Assembly: GCA_013285405.1 (NCBI GenBank)
Contig: CP053446.1
Coordinates: 2,341,001-2,405,000 of the forward strand
From: Ignavibacteriota bacterium
Lineage (GTDB): Bacteria > Bacteroidota > Ignavibacteria > Ignavibacteriales > Ignavibacteriaceae
Reading direction: 5' to 3'
Length of the DNA stretch: 64,000 bases
Both the position numbers and the translations under genes were made by a program. Positions 15,982 to 25,208 of the stretch are shown here, piece by piece. The number at the start of each line of letters is the position of its first letter. The first letter of the stretch is position 1. Under the pieces are notes generated by a model, which saw only the letters and a list, made by a program, of their open reading frames with translations, did no database searches and was not told where the DNA came from.

Positions 15982-18228
15982 TTATTCTCTCAGAACAGCA
16001 ACTTTACCAGTTACAACTTCATTGCCATCAGCATTAAAAGCAACAATTATATAAACGCCAGTATTTACTAATTCACCATTTTTGTTTTTTCCATCCCAGT
16101 AAGCGGTTCTTCCACCGGGAGAAAAAAATTGACTGACAAGAATTCCGTCTATAGTCAGAATTTTAATTTCTGTATCACGAATCAACCCATCAATAGTTAA
16201 AAGATTATTTCCACTTTTTATTTTATATGGATTTGGATAAACGAAAAGTTCATTAAAGCTTTCCAATGGTTTTATATATGGCGTTTCAAATGAAGTTAAA
16301 CCTTCATCAGTACCGACGTAAACTATTCCTTTGTTCTCATCAATTGCAATACTTCTGATAATATTGGAGAGTAAAGCACTGTTCTGTGCCGTGAAAGTAG
16401 TAATTAATCTTGAACCATCTGAATTTACTAAAAGCAATCCTTCATTTGTACCAATCCATTTTTGATTCAGTGGATCAACTGCAATTGCATTTATTGATTG
16501 CTGTCGAAGAACAAACACATTCGATATTCTAAGCGCAGAACTACCTGAAGTCGGGATTGCACTGGTATTTGTTATAATATTCACTCCGAGACTTGTTCCA
16601 ACCCAAACATCGCCTCTCCTGTCAACCACAACATCACGTATATCATTTTGATTTAATCCATCAGATGTAGTCAGGAAATCTGACCTATCATCCGCTGGAT
16701 CTTCGTAAGTTTTATTTTCATTGAAGTAGAATACTCCAAATCTTGAGTTTGATCCGTCAGTACAGCTATACCACTTTGTGTCGTATGGATCGATTGCAAG
16801 ATTCTCAATGCCTAATAATGTTCTACCCTGAGCAGCAGGAATTGTAAAATGATACCAGACACTATCCGGCGTTCTCATTGATAAAGTATTTCTGTCAACT
16901 GCCCAATAATTCAGTGCCCATAAATTATTTCGCGAGTCTTTCCCGAATCCGGTGACTACAACAAAATCCGGATTGCTTGGTATTCCCTGCATACCGGTAT
17001 TTGCTCTGTTAAAAAGTTTTTTGTTATCACCATTCACTTCGAGAAACCCATAACCCCAGCCGCCAAGATATGCGGTTGTTCCTGACGTGAAAGCATGATA
17101 AACAGCATTTGTTGGTAACTCAGGAGTGTTTGAAGCATTAAAATAATTCCAGTTTTCATTCTCGTAAGTATAATATCCAATCCCTGTAACATCTTTACCG
17201 CTTGCAGACCAAAGTTTACTGTTATCATCAACACTCATTGAAGGGAATTGATTAGCCGGTGGTGCATTCGGTGATACAAAATCACCGATCATTAAAGTGT
17301 TTAGAAAAAGTGTACCGTTTGTACTTGCGCATACATATCCAAGATTTTTTCCGAATTCAATTTTAGAAATTGATACCGCAGAGTTGTAAAGTACGCTAAG
17401 AGTTTGATTATAGTAAAGATATATATTCTTCTGTGCGAGAATAATTATTGAATCGCCGCTGATTTGAAAATCATTAATATTTATATTGGCTAATTCAGTA
17501 ATGAAATTATTCCAGATATTATTTTCGAACTTCGAGAAACCTTTATCAGTACTGACGATTAAATTTCCCTGGAATAATCCTGGTTTAAAAGTTTTGTTTG
17601 ATGGCAGTCCGTTACTACTTGAATAAACATTCCATGATTCAGGCGCTGAAAGGTTCGTTGCACCTGGTTTTTGAATTGCAACGCCCTGATCGGTGCAGAC
17701 ATAAAATAAACTATTCTTTACAGCACAATTGACTTTTGTGTTTGAAGCGAATGTTCCAAACTTGAAGAATGTATCGAAGAAAAGTAAGCTGCCGGAATTA
17801 ATTAATGAAACTCCAAAGTCCGAAGCTACTATTATAGTATCACCTGTTATAGAAAAGTCGTTTATTCTTTTGTTGATTTGATTTGAATTAAAGATATCCA
17901 GAATTACATCAAGACTACCTGTATCTTCGTTGTAGATATCAATTATTCCTTCAGCACTGCCAAACCAGATTCTGCCTGAGTTATCTTCAATAACTGATGT
18001 TAGAGAATTTCCCTTCAATCCTTCTGATTTATGCAAAGTTATAAACGTGTTTGATTCGGGTGTAAATTGAAATGCTCCGCCAGTTGCTGCACTCCAGATT
18101 TGATTGCCGCTTATTGCAACGTCCTGAACATTTTTGAGTGCGGTATAATTCTTCCAATTAATGAATTGCTGAGGCAGGGCAGTAGTAGTACAGAAATAAA
18201 CGATTAACAAAAAAAATAAAATTTTCAT
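15982..18228 (-). CDS. PorZ-like beta-propeller protein with type IX-style C-terminal domain
   Basis: 748 residues. A signal peptide (to about residue 19) is followed by a first propeller with repeats such as G-N-Q-I-W-S-A-A-T-G-G-A, G-R-I-W-F-G-S-A-E-G-I and D-T-I-I-V-A-S-D-F-G-V. A second propeller follows (G-D-V-W-V-G-T-S-L-G-V, K-W-I-G-T-N-E-G-L), then a sorting-type domain (V-Y-P-N-P-Y-K, R-T-A-Y-W-D-G-K-N, G-V-Y-I-I-V). The domain order matches PorZ, a surface subunit of the type IX secretion attachment complex that delivers anionic LPS. Generic two-component-type propeller proteins share parts of this, so the PorZ identity is moderate. Confidence 0.68.
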   Translation of the reverse strand: MKILFFLLIVYFCTTTALPQQFINWKNYTALKNVQDVAISGNQIWSAATGGAFQFTPESNTFITLHKSEGLKGNSLTSVIEDNSGRIWFGSAEGIIDIYNEDTGSLDVILDIFNSNQINKRINDFSITGDTIIVASDFGVSLINSGSLLFFDTFFKFGTFASNTKVNCAVKNSLFYVCTDQGVAIQKPGATNLSAPESWNVYSSSNGLPSNKTFKPGLFQGNLIVSTDKGFSKFENNIWNNFITELANININDFQISGDSIIILAQKNIYLYYNQTLSVLYNSAVSISKIEFGKNLGYVCASTNGTLFLNTLMIGDFVSPNAPPANQFPSMSVDDNSKLWSASGKDVTGIGYYTYENENWNYFNASNTPELPTNAVYHAFTSGTTAYLGGWGYGFLEVNGDNKKLFNRANTGMQGIPSNPDFVVVTGFGKDSRNNLWALNYWAVDRNTLSMRTPDSVWYHFTIPAAQGRTLLGIENLAIDPYDTKWYSCTDGSNSRFGVFYFNENKTYEDPADDRSDFLTTSDGLNQNDIRDVVVDRRGDVWVGTSLGVNIITNTSAIPTSGSSALRISNVFVLRQQSINAIAVDPLNQKWIGTNEGLLLVNSDGSRLITTFTAQNSALLSNIIRSIAIDENKGIVYVGTDEGLTSFETPYIKPLESFNELFVYPNPYKIKSGNNLLTIDGLIRDTEIKILTIDGILVSQFFSPGGRTAYWDGKNKNGELVNTGVYIIVAFNADGNEVVTGKVAVLRE

Positions 18229-18356
18229 TTTCTATCTCTCGATTGTGAGTTAAACGTAGAAACGTGCTAATCGTACCTTCAAAATATTTATGTATTTGTA
18301 ATTAAATGTTATAAAAAAAAATCAGGTTTGAAAGTCTAAAAAAAATAGCTCTGGTT

Positions 18357-19190
18357 TCATTCAATATTGCCGACAAGGCGGGTTCTCATAGTGTCAACCA
18401 CTTTAGCAGAAGTATAAAACCTGCCAAGATTTTCATCGTCCTCTCTTTTTCCACCATGAAAATCTGAGCCACCTGACTCGAGCAGAAAGTATTCATTTAC
18501 AATTCCCCGGTAAAATCTAACCTGCTCAGGTGAATGTGATGGATGGACAACTTCAATACCATCAACTCCAGCATCTATCAACTCTTTTATCAGGATTTCG
18601 GGCATATTTCCCGGATGTGCAATAAAAGATAATCCTCCAGCATCATTAATAATTTTAAATGCACTCTGCGGAGACAAATGAACTTTCTTTTCGTAAGCAG
18701 GGGCATGATTACCGATATATTTATAGAATGCTTCAAAAAAAGATTTGATCTGTCCCTTGGCAAGCAATGCTTGCGCAATATGAGGTCTGCCGATAGCAGA
18801 ATTTTTTGCGAATACAAGAACGTCATCAATTGTGATATCAAGACCGAGGATGTTTAACTTTTTAACCATTCTTATTGCACGCTTCAATCTCTCTTCTCTG
18901 AAGAAACTAAGATAGTGTTCAAGATCTTTGTTTTTGGGCTCAACAAAGTAACCAAGTATGTGAACCTCTGTATCTCTGATATCGGTGCTGATTTCGAGCC
19001 CGGGAATTACTTCAATACCATATTTTTTTGCGTGACTTATTGCTTCATTTATTGCGTTAACACTATCGTGGTCAGTAATACTAAGAATATTTATTCCCTG
19101 CTTATTAGCTTTATCAACTAATTGTTCTGGTGAATGATAACCATCAGAATAAAAAGTATGCATATGTAAATCAGTTTTTTCAACAGCCAT
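18357..19190 (-). CDS. PHP-domain phosphoesterase (RNase AM / nucleoside bisphosphatase type)
   Basis: 277 residues with the PHP metal motifs D-L-H-M-H-T, S-I-T-D-H-D, G-L-E-I-S-T, F-I-A-H-P-G and S-D-F-H-G. Proteins of this size hydrolyse 3',5'-nucleotide bisphosphates or 5' ends of RNA (YciV/RNase AM group). The insert with G-R-P-H-I-A is typical. It starts 5 nt after the stop of the Crp/Fnr regulator on the same strand, so the two form an operon. Confidence 0.85.
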   Translation of the reverse strand: MAVEKTDLHMHTFYSDGYHSPEQLVDKANKQGINILSITDHDSVNAINEAISHAKKYGIEVIPGLEISTDIRDTEVHILGYFVEPKNKDLEHYLSFFREERLKRAIRMVKKLNILGLDITIDDVLVFAKNSAIGRPHIAQALLAKGQIKSFFEAFYKYIGNHAPAYEKKVHLSPQSAFKIINDAGGLSFIAHPGNMPEILIKELIDAGVDGIEVVHPSHSPEQVRFYRGIVNEYFLLESGGSDFHGGKREDDENLGRFYTSAKVVDTMRTRLVGNIE

Positions 19191-19195
19191 TTTTA

Positions 19196-19885
19196 TCAGA
19201 GTCCATAAAGAGTTTTAAACTTTTCATATTCCACTATTCTTAGTTTTGAACCTTCAAGCTCAATCAATCCTTTCTTAGCAAAAGAATGAAGTGTCCGTGA
19301 TATTGTTTCCCTTGAAGTTCCTGCCATATTTGCTAATTCATGTTGAAATGGAAGTTTCTCAATTTCTACTACACCTTGTTTTATTTTCCCAATATCATCG
19401 GCAAGTTGAAGCAGAACCGTAGCCACTTTTCCCTCAGCATCCTTTAGTGAAAGTGCTTTAATTTTCATACCCGCAACTCTTAATCTTTGTGTCAATTCTT
19501 GCAAAAGTGCAATTGAAACTTCAGGATTATCTTCTAACAGCTTCAGGAAATCATTTCTTTGGATTATAAAAATTTTGGAATCTTCCATTGCCGTGGCTGT
19601 GGCTGATCTTTCAAGTCCGTCTAGAAGAGACATTTCACCAAAAAAATCTGATGGATTAAGAATGGAAAGGATTACTTCTTTGTCATTATCCTCTGAACTA
19701 ATTCTGGAAATTTTAACTTTACCGGAGATGATAATAAATAACGCTGTACCAGCTTCCTTTTCAGACAATATTATAGAATCTTTTGAGAAGTTTTGAACAG
19801 AACCCGAGTGGGTTAGTTGTAAAAGCGTTTCATCTTTTAATTCAGAAAAGATAGGAACACTCTTTAGAAATTCAGTTTTTTCCAA
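19196..19885 (-). CDS. Crp/Fnr-family transcription regulator
   Basis: 229 residues: a cyclic-nucleotide-binding beta-roll (about 12-125, with F-F-G-E-M-S-L-L-D-G and R-S-A-T-A), a dimer helix, and an HTH_Crp domain with M-A-G-T-S-R-E-T-I-S-R-T-L (about 185-200). The R-S-A-T-A phosphate cassette is kept, so it may bind a cyclic nucleotide. No N-terminal Cys cluster is seen, so it is not an Fnr oxygen sensor. It is the first gene of a pair with the PHP phosphoesterase. A hairpin (GGCTAAA/TTTAGCC, 19917-19935) lies about 30 nt upstream of its start. Confidence 0.88.
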   Translation of the reverse strand: MEKTEFLKSVPIFSELKDETLLQLTHSGSVQNFSKDSIILSEKEAGTALFIIISGKVKISRISSEDNDKEVILSILNPSDFFGEMSLLDGLERSATATAMEDSKIFIIQRNDFLKLLEDNPEVSIALLQELTQRLRVAGMKIKALSLKDAEGKVATVLLQLADDIGKIKQGVVEIEKLPFQHELANMAGTSRETISRTLHSFAKKGLIELEGSKLRIVEYEKFKTLYGL

Positions 19886-20036
19886 TTTTAATTCAACTTT
19901 TTCTTAATTGATGACAGGCTAAAATAGGTTTAGCCGCTCTGAAAATCAAATAAACTATCACTTATACGAAGCTGGATCGAAGCTGAAAATGAAGAATAGA
20001 CAGGTAGAAAAATCCAATAAGTTCTTCAGGATTAAA

Positions 20037-20067
20037 TTGATTTTTAACAAGCCTGTGTCTATGTTTG
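20037..20067 (+). promoter_or_regulatory. Promoter of ppiD-like gene
   Basis: TTGATT (20037-20042), a 17-nt spacer, TATGTTTG (20060-20067). It fits the Bacteroidota pattern TTG-N20-TAnnTTTG and places transcription start about 33 nt before the ATG at 20107. Confidence 0.55.
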
Positions 20068-20106
20068 TATCCTTATTTTTGAATTAAAAACGGAGATTTT
20101 TAAGTA

Positions 20107-22197
20107 ATGGGAATGATGGCTAAAATGAGAAACCTTGCACCCGTTTTCATAATTACAGTTGGTGCATTGTTTGTCCTCTTTATGGTGATTTCTGATTCGA
20201 ACGTACTAGAAGCTATTGGCGGCAGAACAAACGATGTTGGCTCAGTAAATGGAATTGATATTTCTTACCAGGAGTTTCAGGCAGCTGTTGAGCGACAAAG
20301 AGAACAACAAAAACAACAAACTGGCAATGACATTCCCGAAGAACAATTTGATCAGTTCAGAGATCAGGTATGGGAATCCCTGGTTACTGAAAAACTTATT
20401 GATCAGGAAGTTAAGAGATTAGGAATTACTGTTAGTGATGAAGAAATTAAAGATATCATTTTGGGTGATGATCCTCCGGCTTTCCTCAAACAGAATTTTA
20501 TTGATTCACTCGGTCAGTTTAATCGCGAATTATATGAACAAGCAATATTTGATCCACAGAACAAACAGGTTCTATTGCAGGCTGAAGAATCTGTAAGGCA
20601 AATGCAGTATAGAAAAAAACTGCAAAGTTTACTTGAAGCCGGCATTACGGTTAGTGAAGATGAAGTAAAAAGAAAATTCATTGAGCAGAATATTTCAATG
20701 GAAGGTAAGTTTGCATTATTTCCAAATGCATTATTTCCGGATTCGACATTCAAACCCACTGAAAATGATTTGAGAAAGTTTTATGATGAGAACCCTGATA
20801 AGTTTAAAATAAATGCGCAAAGAAAACTCTCTTATGTTCTCTTCCGCCACGAACCTTCGCATGCAGATAGCATGTTGGTAATAAAGAATCTTGAAAATGT
20901 TAAAAAAACTGCTGAGAACGACACATCAGATTTCAAATATTTCGCAGATATTTATTCTGAAACACCTTATTCAATAGACACATTAACAGCATCCGGTTTA
21001 TCAGATGAAGCTATAAATGAATTAAAGCATGCAAAGATTGGTTCGATAGTAGGACCGGTCCCTTCAAAGACTGGTGGTTATGCACTTTATCATCTCGTGA
21101 ATATAATTCCATCAAAAGATAAGTTTGTAAGAGCTTCACATATTTTAATTTCACAAATGGGAGATGATGCTGCAAATTTAGCTGAAGCAAATCGTATCTA
21201 TCAGGAATTAATTAATGGTGCTGATTTTAAACAGATGGCTATGAATAATTCAAAAGATCCTGGTTCCGCTAAAAATGGTGGTGATCTCGGCTGGTTTGGG
21301 AAAGGAATGATGGTTAAAGAATTTGAAGATGCAAGTTTTGGAGCCAAAGTCGGAGTTGTTCAAAAACCAGTTAAAAGTTCCTTTGGCTATCATATAATAC
21401 TTGTAACTGATGAATCAAACAGTAAATATGTGGTAGAGAAGATTACAAATTCAGTTACCGAATCTGCAGTTACACGCGATGCAAAATCTACGGCTGCAAC
21501 GGATTTTTCTTATCTTGCAAAAAAGAATGGTTTTGAAAAAGAAGCAGAATTAATGAGTTATACAATCCAGGAAAGTGGAAGCTTTACTATTAATAGTCCA
21601 TCAATCCCTGGTATCGGAGCTAATAAACGCCTTGTTGCCTTTGCATTTGAAAATGGATTGAATTCTATTAGTGAGGTTTACAAATTACCCAACGGTTTTA
21701 TAGTAGCAAAGGTTTCAGAAGTAATTGCCGAAGGTCTTGAAAAATTTGAAGATCAGCAGCCAAAAATCAGGCAGCTTTATGTTGTAGAAAAACAATTTGA
21801 AAAATCCCGCGAACTTGCTTTGAACGTGATGAAAAAAGCTAATAATAATATTGACAATGTTAACCAGATAGATCCCAGAATCCAGGTAGTTAATACTGGT
21901 AAATTCAATGCAGCGAGTTCAATTCCACTTCTTGGAAAAGACAATGCCGTAATTTTCACAGCGTTGTCTATGAAACCTGGTGAAACTTCCGAGCCAATAA
22001 AGGGATTACGAGGTTATGTTGCATTTCATCTGAACGAAAAAACAGCTTTCGATTCAACAGCATTCAATAATCAAAGTGCAACTCTTAGAAATTCTATCTT
22101 TCAGGAGAAAAAATCTGTTGCATTAAATACGTGGTTAACCAAGATTAAAGAAAATGCAGATATTGTAGATAACAGGTATATGTTCTTCGGTTATTAA
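20107..22197 (+). CDS. PpiD/SurA-like peptidyl-prolyl isomerase, membrane anchored
   Basis: 696 residues. An N-terminal membrane anchor (about 12-32) is followed by a SurA_N/PpiD chaperone domain, a first degenerate parvulin-like region, a clear parvulin domain (about 338-440, with R-A-S-H-I-L-I, D-P-G-S-A-K-N-G-G-D-L-G-W-F and F-G-Y-H-I-I) and a C-terminal chaperone part. The likely role is folding of proteins newly exported across the inner membrane. The gene has its own promoter and terminator. A second in-frame ATG three codons in is possible. Confidence 0.88.
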   Translation: MGMMAKMRNLAPVFIITVGALFVLFMVISDSNVLEAIGGRTNDVGSVNGIDISYQEFQAAVERQREQQKQQTGNDIPEEQFDQFRDQVWESLVTEKLIDQEVKRLGITVSDEEIKDIILGDDPPAFLKQNFIDSLGQFNRELYEQAIFDPQNKQVLLQAEESVRQMQYRKKLQSLLEAGITVSEDEVKRKFIEQNISMEGKFALFPNALFPDSTFKPTENDLRKFYDENPDKFKINAQRKLSYVLFRHEPSHADSMLVIKNLENVKKTAENDTSDFKYFADIYSETPYSIDTLTASGLSDEAINELKHAKIGSIVGPVPSKTGGYALYHLVNIIPSKDKFVRASHILISQMGDDAANLAEANRIYQELINGADFKQMAMNNSKDPGSAKNGGDLGWFGKGMMVKEFEDASFGAKVGVVQKPVKSSFGYHIILVTDESNSKYVVEKITNSVTESAVTRDAKSTAATDFSYLAKKNGFEKEAELMSYTIQESGSFTINSPSIPGIGANKRLVAFAFENGLNSISEVYKLPNGFIVAKVSEVIAEGLEKFEDQQPKIRQLYVVEKQFEKSRELALNVMKKANNNIDNVNQIDPRIQVVNTGKFNAASSIPLLGKDNAVIFTALSMKPGETSEPIKGLRGYVAFHLNEKTAFDSTAFNNQSATLRNSIFQEKKSVALNTWLTKIKENADIVDNRYMFFGY

Positions 22198-22215
22198 ACT
22201 AATATATCTTTAGCC

Positions 22216-22262
22216 AACCCTCTTTTCTGTTTAGAAGGATGAAAAGAGGGTTTTCTTTTTTA
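22216..22262 (+). terminator. Rho-independent terminator
   Basis: AACCCTCTTTTC (22216-22227) pairs perfectly with GAAAAGAGGGTT (22241-22252), followed by a T-rich tract. Confidence 0.88.
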
Positions 22263-22308
22263 AAGAAATTTTTAGATGTTCTTTCAGGTATCATTAAACT
22301 TTTTTTAA

Positions 22309-23025
22309 ATGATTAAATCATTTTTCATTCTGTCATTAATATTGAATTGGGTGTTACCTGTGTATGCTCAATTGGATTCAGCCAGTATTGGAATCGCAGT
22401 CAATGCTGTTTATACAACCTCGGCTGAAGTATTTTTGAATCCCAATTCATCAAATCCTGAAGTAAGGAATAAATCTACAACTTTTGAAAATATCTGGAGC
22501 TATGCTTTGGATGTTCGTTACAGATTTTCAAGTGAATTTTTATTGGGTTTAAATGTTGAATACATCAATACGACTTCGGTCTTACCTAACCTGACTGCAT
22601 TTATAGGAAATCAGGTTTTCGTTTTTGAAGTTGAAGATGGCTTCACTGTAATTCCAATTGAACTTACAGCTTACTATCATTTTCCATTTTCGACTGAAGA
22701 TTTCAAATTTATGATGGGTGGTGGACTTGGATATTACATTGGTGAATTCATTAGAAAATTTCAAGACGTCGAACTTGAAGTCACACAGCAAAAATTTGCA
22801 CTTGGAATGCATGTAACAGCATCAATTGATTACGTATTATATAAAAATATTTCTGCAAGATTTGAAATGAAATTTCGGGACCCTCAATACACAGTCGCAA
22901 GCAAATATTCTTCACCTCAGGTTATCTACCAGGGTAATGTAATCGATCTTCCAGAAAATGCATTCGATACAAAAGTTGATATTGACGGACTCACATTTAT
23001 TCTGGGATTTGTAATCAGCATTTGA
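22309..23025 (+). CDS. Outer membrane beta-barrel protein, unknown
   Basis: 238 residues. The signal peptide (about 1-20, ending V-Y-A-Q) is followed by alternating amphipathic strands (I-G-I-A-V-N-A-V-Y, Y-A-L-D-V-R-Y-R-F, F-L-L-G-L-N-V-E-Y, F-M-M-G-G-G-L-G-Y-Y), and the protein ends in strands I-L-G-F-V-I-S-I. This is the pattern of an 8-10 strand OmpW/OmpA-like porin fold. No specific family is recognised. It precedes aroK by 61 nt but a functional link is unlikely. Confidence 0.7.
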   Translation: MIKSFFILSLILNWVLPVYAQLDSASIGIAVNAVYTTSAEVFLNPNSSNPEVRNKSTTFENIWSYALDVRYRFSSEFLLGLNVEYINTTSVLPNLTAFIGNQVFVFEVEDGFTVIPIELTAYYHFPFSTEDFKFMMGGGLGYYIGEFIRKFQDVELEVTQQKFALGMHVTASIDYVLYKNISARFEMKFRDPQYTVASKYSSPQVIYQGNVIDLPENAFDTKVDIDGLTFILGFVISI

Positions 23026-23086
23026 TTTCACAGATCTTCATACTTTTATTATTCAAATAATAAAATATATTTTTGGTTTAATTCTT

Positions 23087-23626
23087 ATGAATAAAAAAAT
23101 GTATTATCTGACTGGATTTATGGCTGCCGGTAAAAGCACAATAGGACCAATACTCGCGAATACACTTGGATGGAATTTTTATGATCTCGATAGAGAAGTT
23201 GAATCTCAGGAAAAAATGAAAGTAGTTGAAATATTTGAAGCAAAAGGTGAAAATTATTTCAGGAAAGCGGAATCCGGGCTTTTAAAAAAATTATCTGAAA
23301 AAACTGAAGCGATCATTTCTCTTGGCGGCGGAGCAATTTCATCCGATGAAAACTTTAGAATCATAAAATCATCCGGAAAAATTATTTATTTGAAATCATC
23401 ACCCGAAATGGCATATCAACGATTGAGGTTTAAAAGAGACCGTCCTTCATTTATTTTTGAAGGTGAAGAAGTTCCTTCAAAAGAACAATTTATTGAGCGA
23501 ATTAATAAACTGCTCGATGAACGAAAAAAATATTATGAGCAAGCCGATTATATTATCGATACCGATAATCAAACGGTTGGTAAAACTGTTGATATCCTGG
23601 CAAAATACGTTATGAATCAATCATAA
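23087..23626 (+). CDS. aroK: Shikimate kinase
   Basis: Phosphorylates shikimate at O3 with ATP in the chorismate pathway. Walker A is G-F-M-A-A-G-K-S-T (about 9-17), D-L-D-R-E binds shikimate, F-R-K-A-E and L-G-G-G-A follow, and R-D-R-P forms part of the lid. At 179 residues it has the normal length. The next gene, aroB, starts 18 nt later, giving an aroK-aroB pair as in many bacteria. Confidence 0.95.
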   Translation: MNKKMYYLTGFMAAGKSTIGPILANTLGWNFYDLDREVESQEKMKVVEIFEAKGENYFRKAESGLLKKLSEKTEAIISLGGGAISSDENFRIIKSSGKIIYLKSSPEMAYQRLRFKRDRPSFIFEGEEVPSKEQFIERINKLLDERKKYYEQADYIIDTDNQTVGKTVDILAKYVMNQS

Positions 23627-23644
23627 ATAAATTTTCACACGATC

Positions 23645-24739
23645 TTGAAAAAAGTATTTGTCAAATCAAGTATTAAGAATTACCCGGTTTACATCGGTAA
23701 GAATTCGTTTGATTTGCTGCCTGAATTAATTATTGAATATTCTCTCAAGGGAAGGATATTTGTAATAATTGACAGAAAGGTTAACAAGCTTTTTAAAAAC
23801 GAAATAGAAAAGATTTATAAAACTATCTCTGATAAAATTCATTTCAGCGTTCTTACAGCTTCTGAAAAAACAAAATCTCTTGAAGAAGCTTCGAAAATTT
23901 ATTCTGCACTTTACAGGGAACAATTCGGAAAAGATACACTTTTGATTGCAATAGGAGGCGGAACAATTGGAGATCTTGCGGGATTTATTGCTTCCACTTT
24001 TATGCGCGGAGTTTCATTAATTCATATACCAACTACGTTGCTTTCTATTGTTGATAGTTCAATTGGTGGCAAAACAGGTGTGAATTTCAGATCAACAAAA
24101 AACTTAATTGGTACTTTTTATCAGCCTGACATTGTAGTCAGTGATACGAACTTTCTTAAAACGCTCACTGATGAAGAAATGATTTCAGGATTTGGTGAAG
24201 TTATTAAATATTCATATCTGACAGACAAGTGGTTTTACGATAAGCTTCTTTCCGCACCACGCTTATTAAATAATCCGACTGAAAATTTTCTTAATGAAGT
24301 AATTTTAGAGTGTATAAAAATTAAATCAGCAGTTGTGGCTCAGGATGAATTTGAAAAATCAGGATTGCGGAAAATTCTGAACTTTGGACACACCTTCGCT
24401 CATGCATATGAGGCTATTTCAGATTATAAAATTCCACATGGTAAAGCTGTTATTATCGGAATATTAAATGCATTGAATCTTTCTTACGAAGTGGGATTAA
24501 TTAACCAAAAGCAGTTAGATAAAATGATTGAGCTTCCACTTAAGTTCAAAGATGAGTTAAAAATAACTAATTTCGATGAAAATGATATTTACAGGTCAAT
24601 GCAATATGATAAGAAGAATAAAGGCGGAAAGAATCGTTTTGTTTTGATTAAAAATTTTGGCGAATTATTAGTTGATGTGGAAGCAAATAAGAATTCAGTG
24701 TTAAAGTCAATCAGAAAAACAAAGAAAGATTTGGTTTAA
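23645..24739 (+). CDS. aroB: 3-Dehydroquinate synthase
   Basis: NAD- and metal-dependent enzyme converting DAHP to 3-dehydroquinate. Motifs: G-G-G-T-I-G-D-L-A-G-F, the family stretch H-I-P-T-T-L-L and D-S-S-I-G-G-K-T-G-V-N, then L-N-F-G-H-T-F-A-H-A-Y-E with metal-binding His and K-x-D-K-K-N-K-G-G. It begins at TTG (M-K-K-V-F-V-K); the length of 364 residues fits the family. It is cotranscribed with aroK. Confidence 0.95.
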   Translation: MKKVFVKSSIKNYPVYIGKNSFDLLPELIIEYSLKGRIFVIIDRKVNKLFKNEIEKIYKTISDKIHFSVLTASEKTKSLEEASKIYSALYREQFGKDTLLIAIGGGTIGDLAGFIASTFMRGVSLIHIPTTLLSIVDSSIGGKTGVNFRSTKNLIGTFYQPDIVVSDTNFLKTLTDEEMISGFGEVIKYSYLTDKWFYDKLLSAPRLLNNPTENFLNEVILECIKIKSAVVAQDEFEKSGLRKILNFGHTFAHAYEAISDYKIPHGKAVIIGILNALNLSYEVGLINQKQLDKMIELPLKFKDELKITNFDENDIYRSMQYDKKNKGGKNRFVLIKNFGELLVDVEANKNSVLKSIRKTKKDLV

Positions 24740-24747
24740 AAGGGCAA

Positions 24748-24777
24748 CTGCCGGATTGTGAGGGCGAAACCCGGCAG
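24748..24777 (+). other. Hairpin after aroB
   Basis: CTGCCGG (24748-24754) and CCGGCAG (24771-24777), with an internal GGG-CGAAA-CCC alternative. It is followed by a weak T tract, so it may be the aroB terminator or a structured leader for the small reading frame at 24806. Confidence 0.45.
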
Positions 24778-24805
24778 CTTTGTGTGTCATATTTGGAGGG
24801 ATGCT

Positions 24806-24916
24806 ATGCTTAAACTATTTCGTTTTATAATTCTCAATATCAGTGCCACTGGTTTTTATATTGATTTTATACTTCTATTGCGTCAAACTGTAGATAAATT
24901 GATTTCAAGGAAATAA
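24806..24916 (+). CDS. Possible 36-residue membrane miniprotein
   Basis: ATG preceded by a TTGGAGGG (GGAGG 7 nt upstream), one of the clearest ribosome binding sites in the window. It encodes M-L-K-L-F-R-F-I-I-L-N-I-S, then aromatic and aliphatic residues and a basic tail (L-I-S-R-K). One short hydrophobic helix is plausible. It is too short to judge by codon use. Support is the binding site and the otherwise empty gap. Confidence 0.35.
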   Translation: MLKLFRFIILNISATGFYIDFILLLRQTVDKLISRK

Positions 24917-24962
24917 TTACCTGTAAATTGGTATTCGTATTTCCGAATGAACCTTTGTTGGA

Positions 24963-25133
24963 GTGATTTGTTATTTAAGAGATAGAAACCACGACAGATC
25001 TGGTCGAGAAATTCCGTATAGAGAAAGAGAAGTTAACGAAACGATAATAGCGCATTTGAATCAGCAATCCAGGAAACAGTGCATCGCAGTTTTTGTCGGT
25101 GACATTATTAAAATGGCGAGAGAAGATATGTAA
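24963..25133 (+). CDS. Possible small or degraded gene
   Basis: A GTG-started frame of 56 codons with a helix-like, charged product (R-E-R-E-V-N-E-T-I-I-A-H-L-N, then C-I-A-V-F-V-G-D-I-I-K-M-A-R-E-D-M). After its TAA the same frame stays open for about 40 more codons into the end of the kinase gene, reading S-K-A-D-R-I-L-Y-A-D-V-N-F. This could be a small gene, or the remnant of a longer one broken by a stop. I recognise no family. Confidence 0.28.
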   Translation: MICYLRDRNHDRSGREIPYREREVNETIIAHLNQQSRKQCIAVFVGDIIKMAREDM

Positions 25134-25208
25134 TCAAAAGCCGATAGGATTCTATATGCAGATGTTAATTTTATAGCAGATATCAATAAAAAGAATTCCA
25201 TAGAGAAA

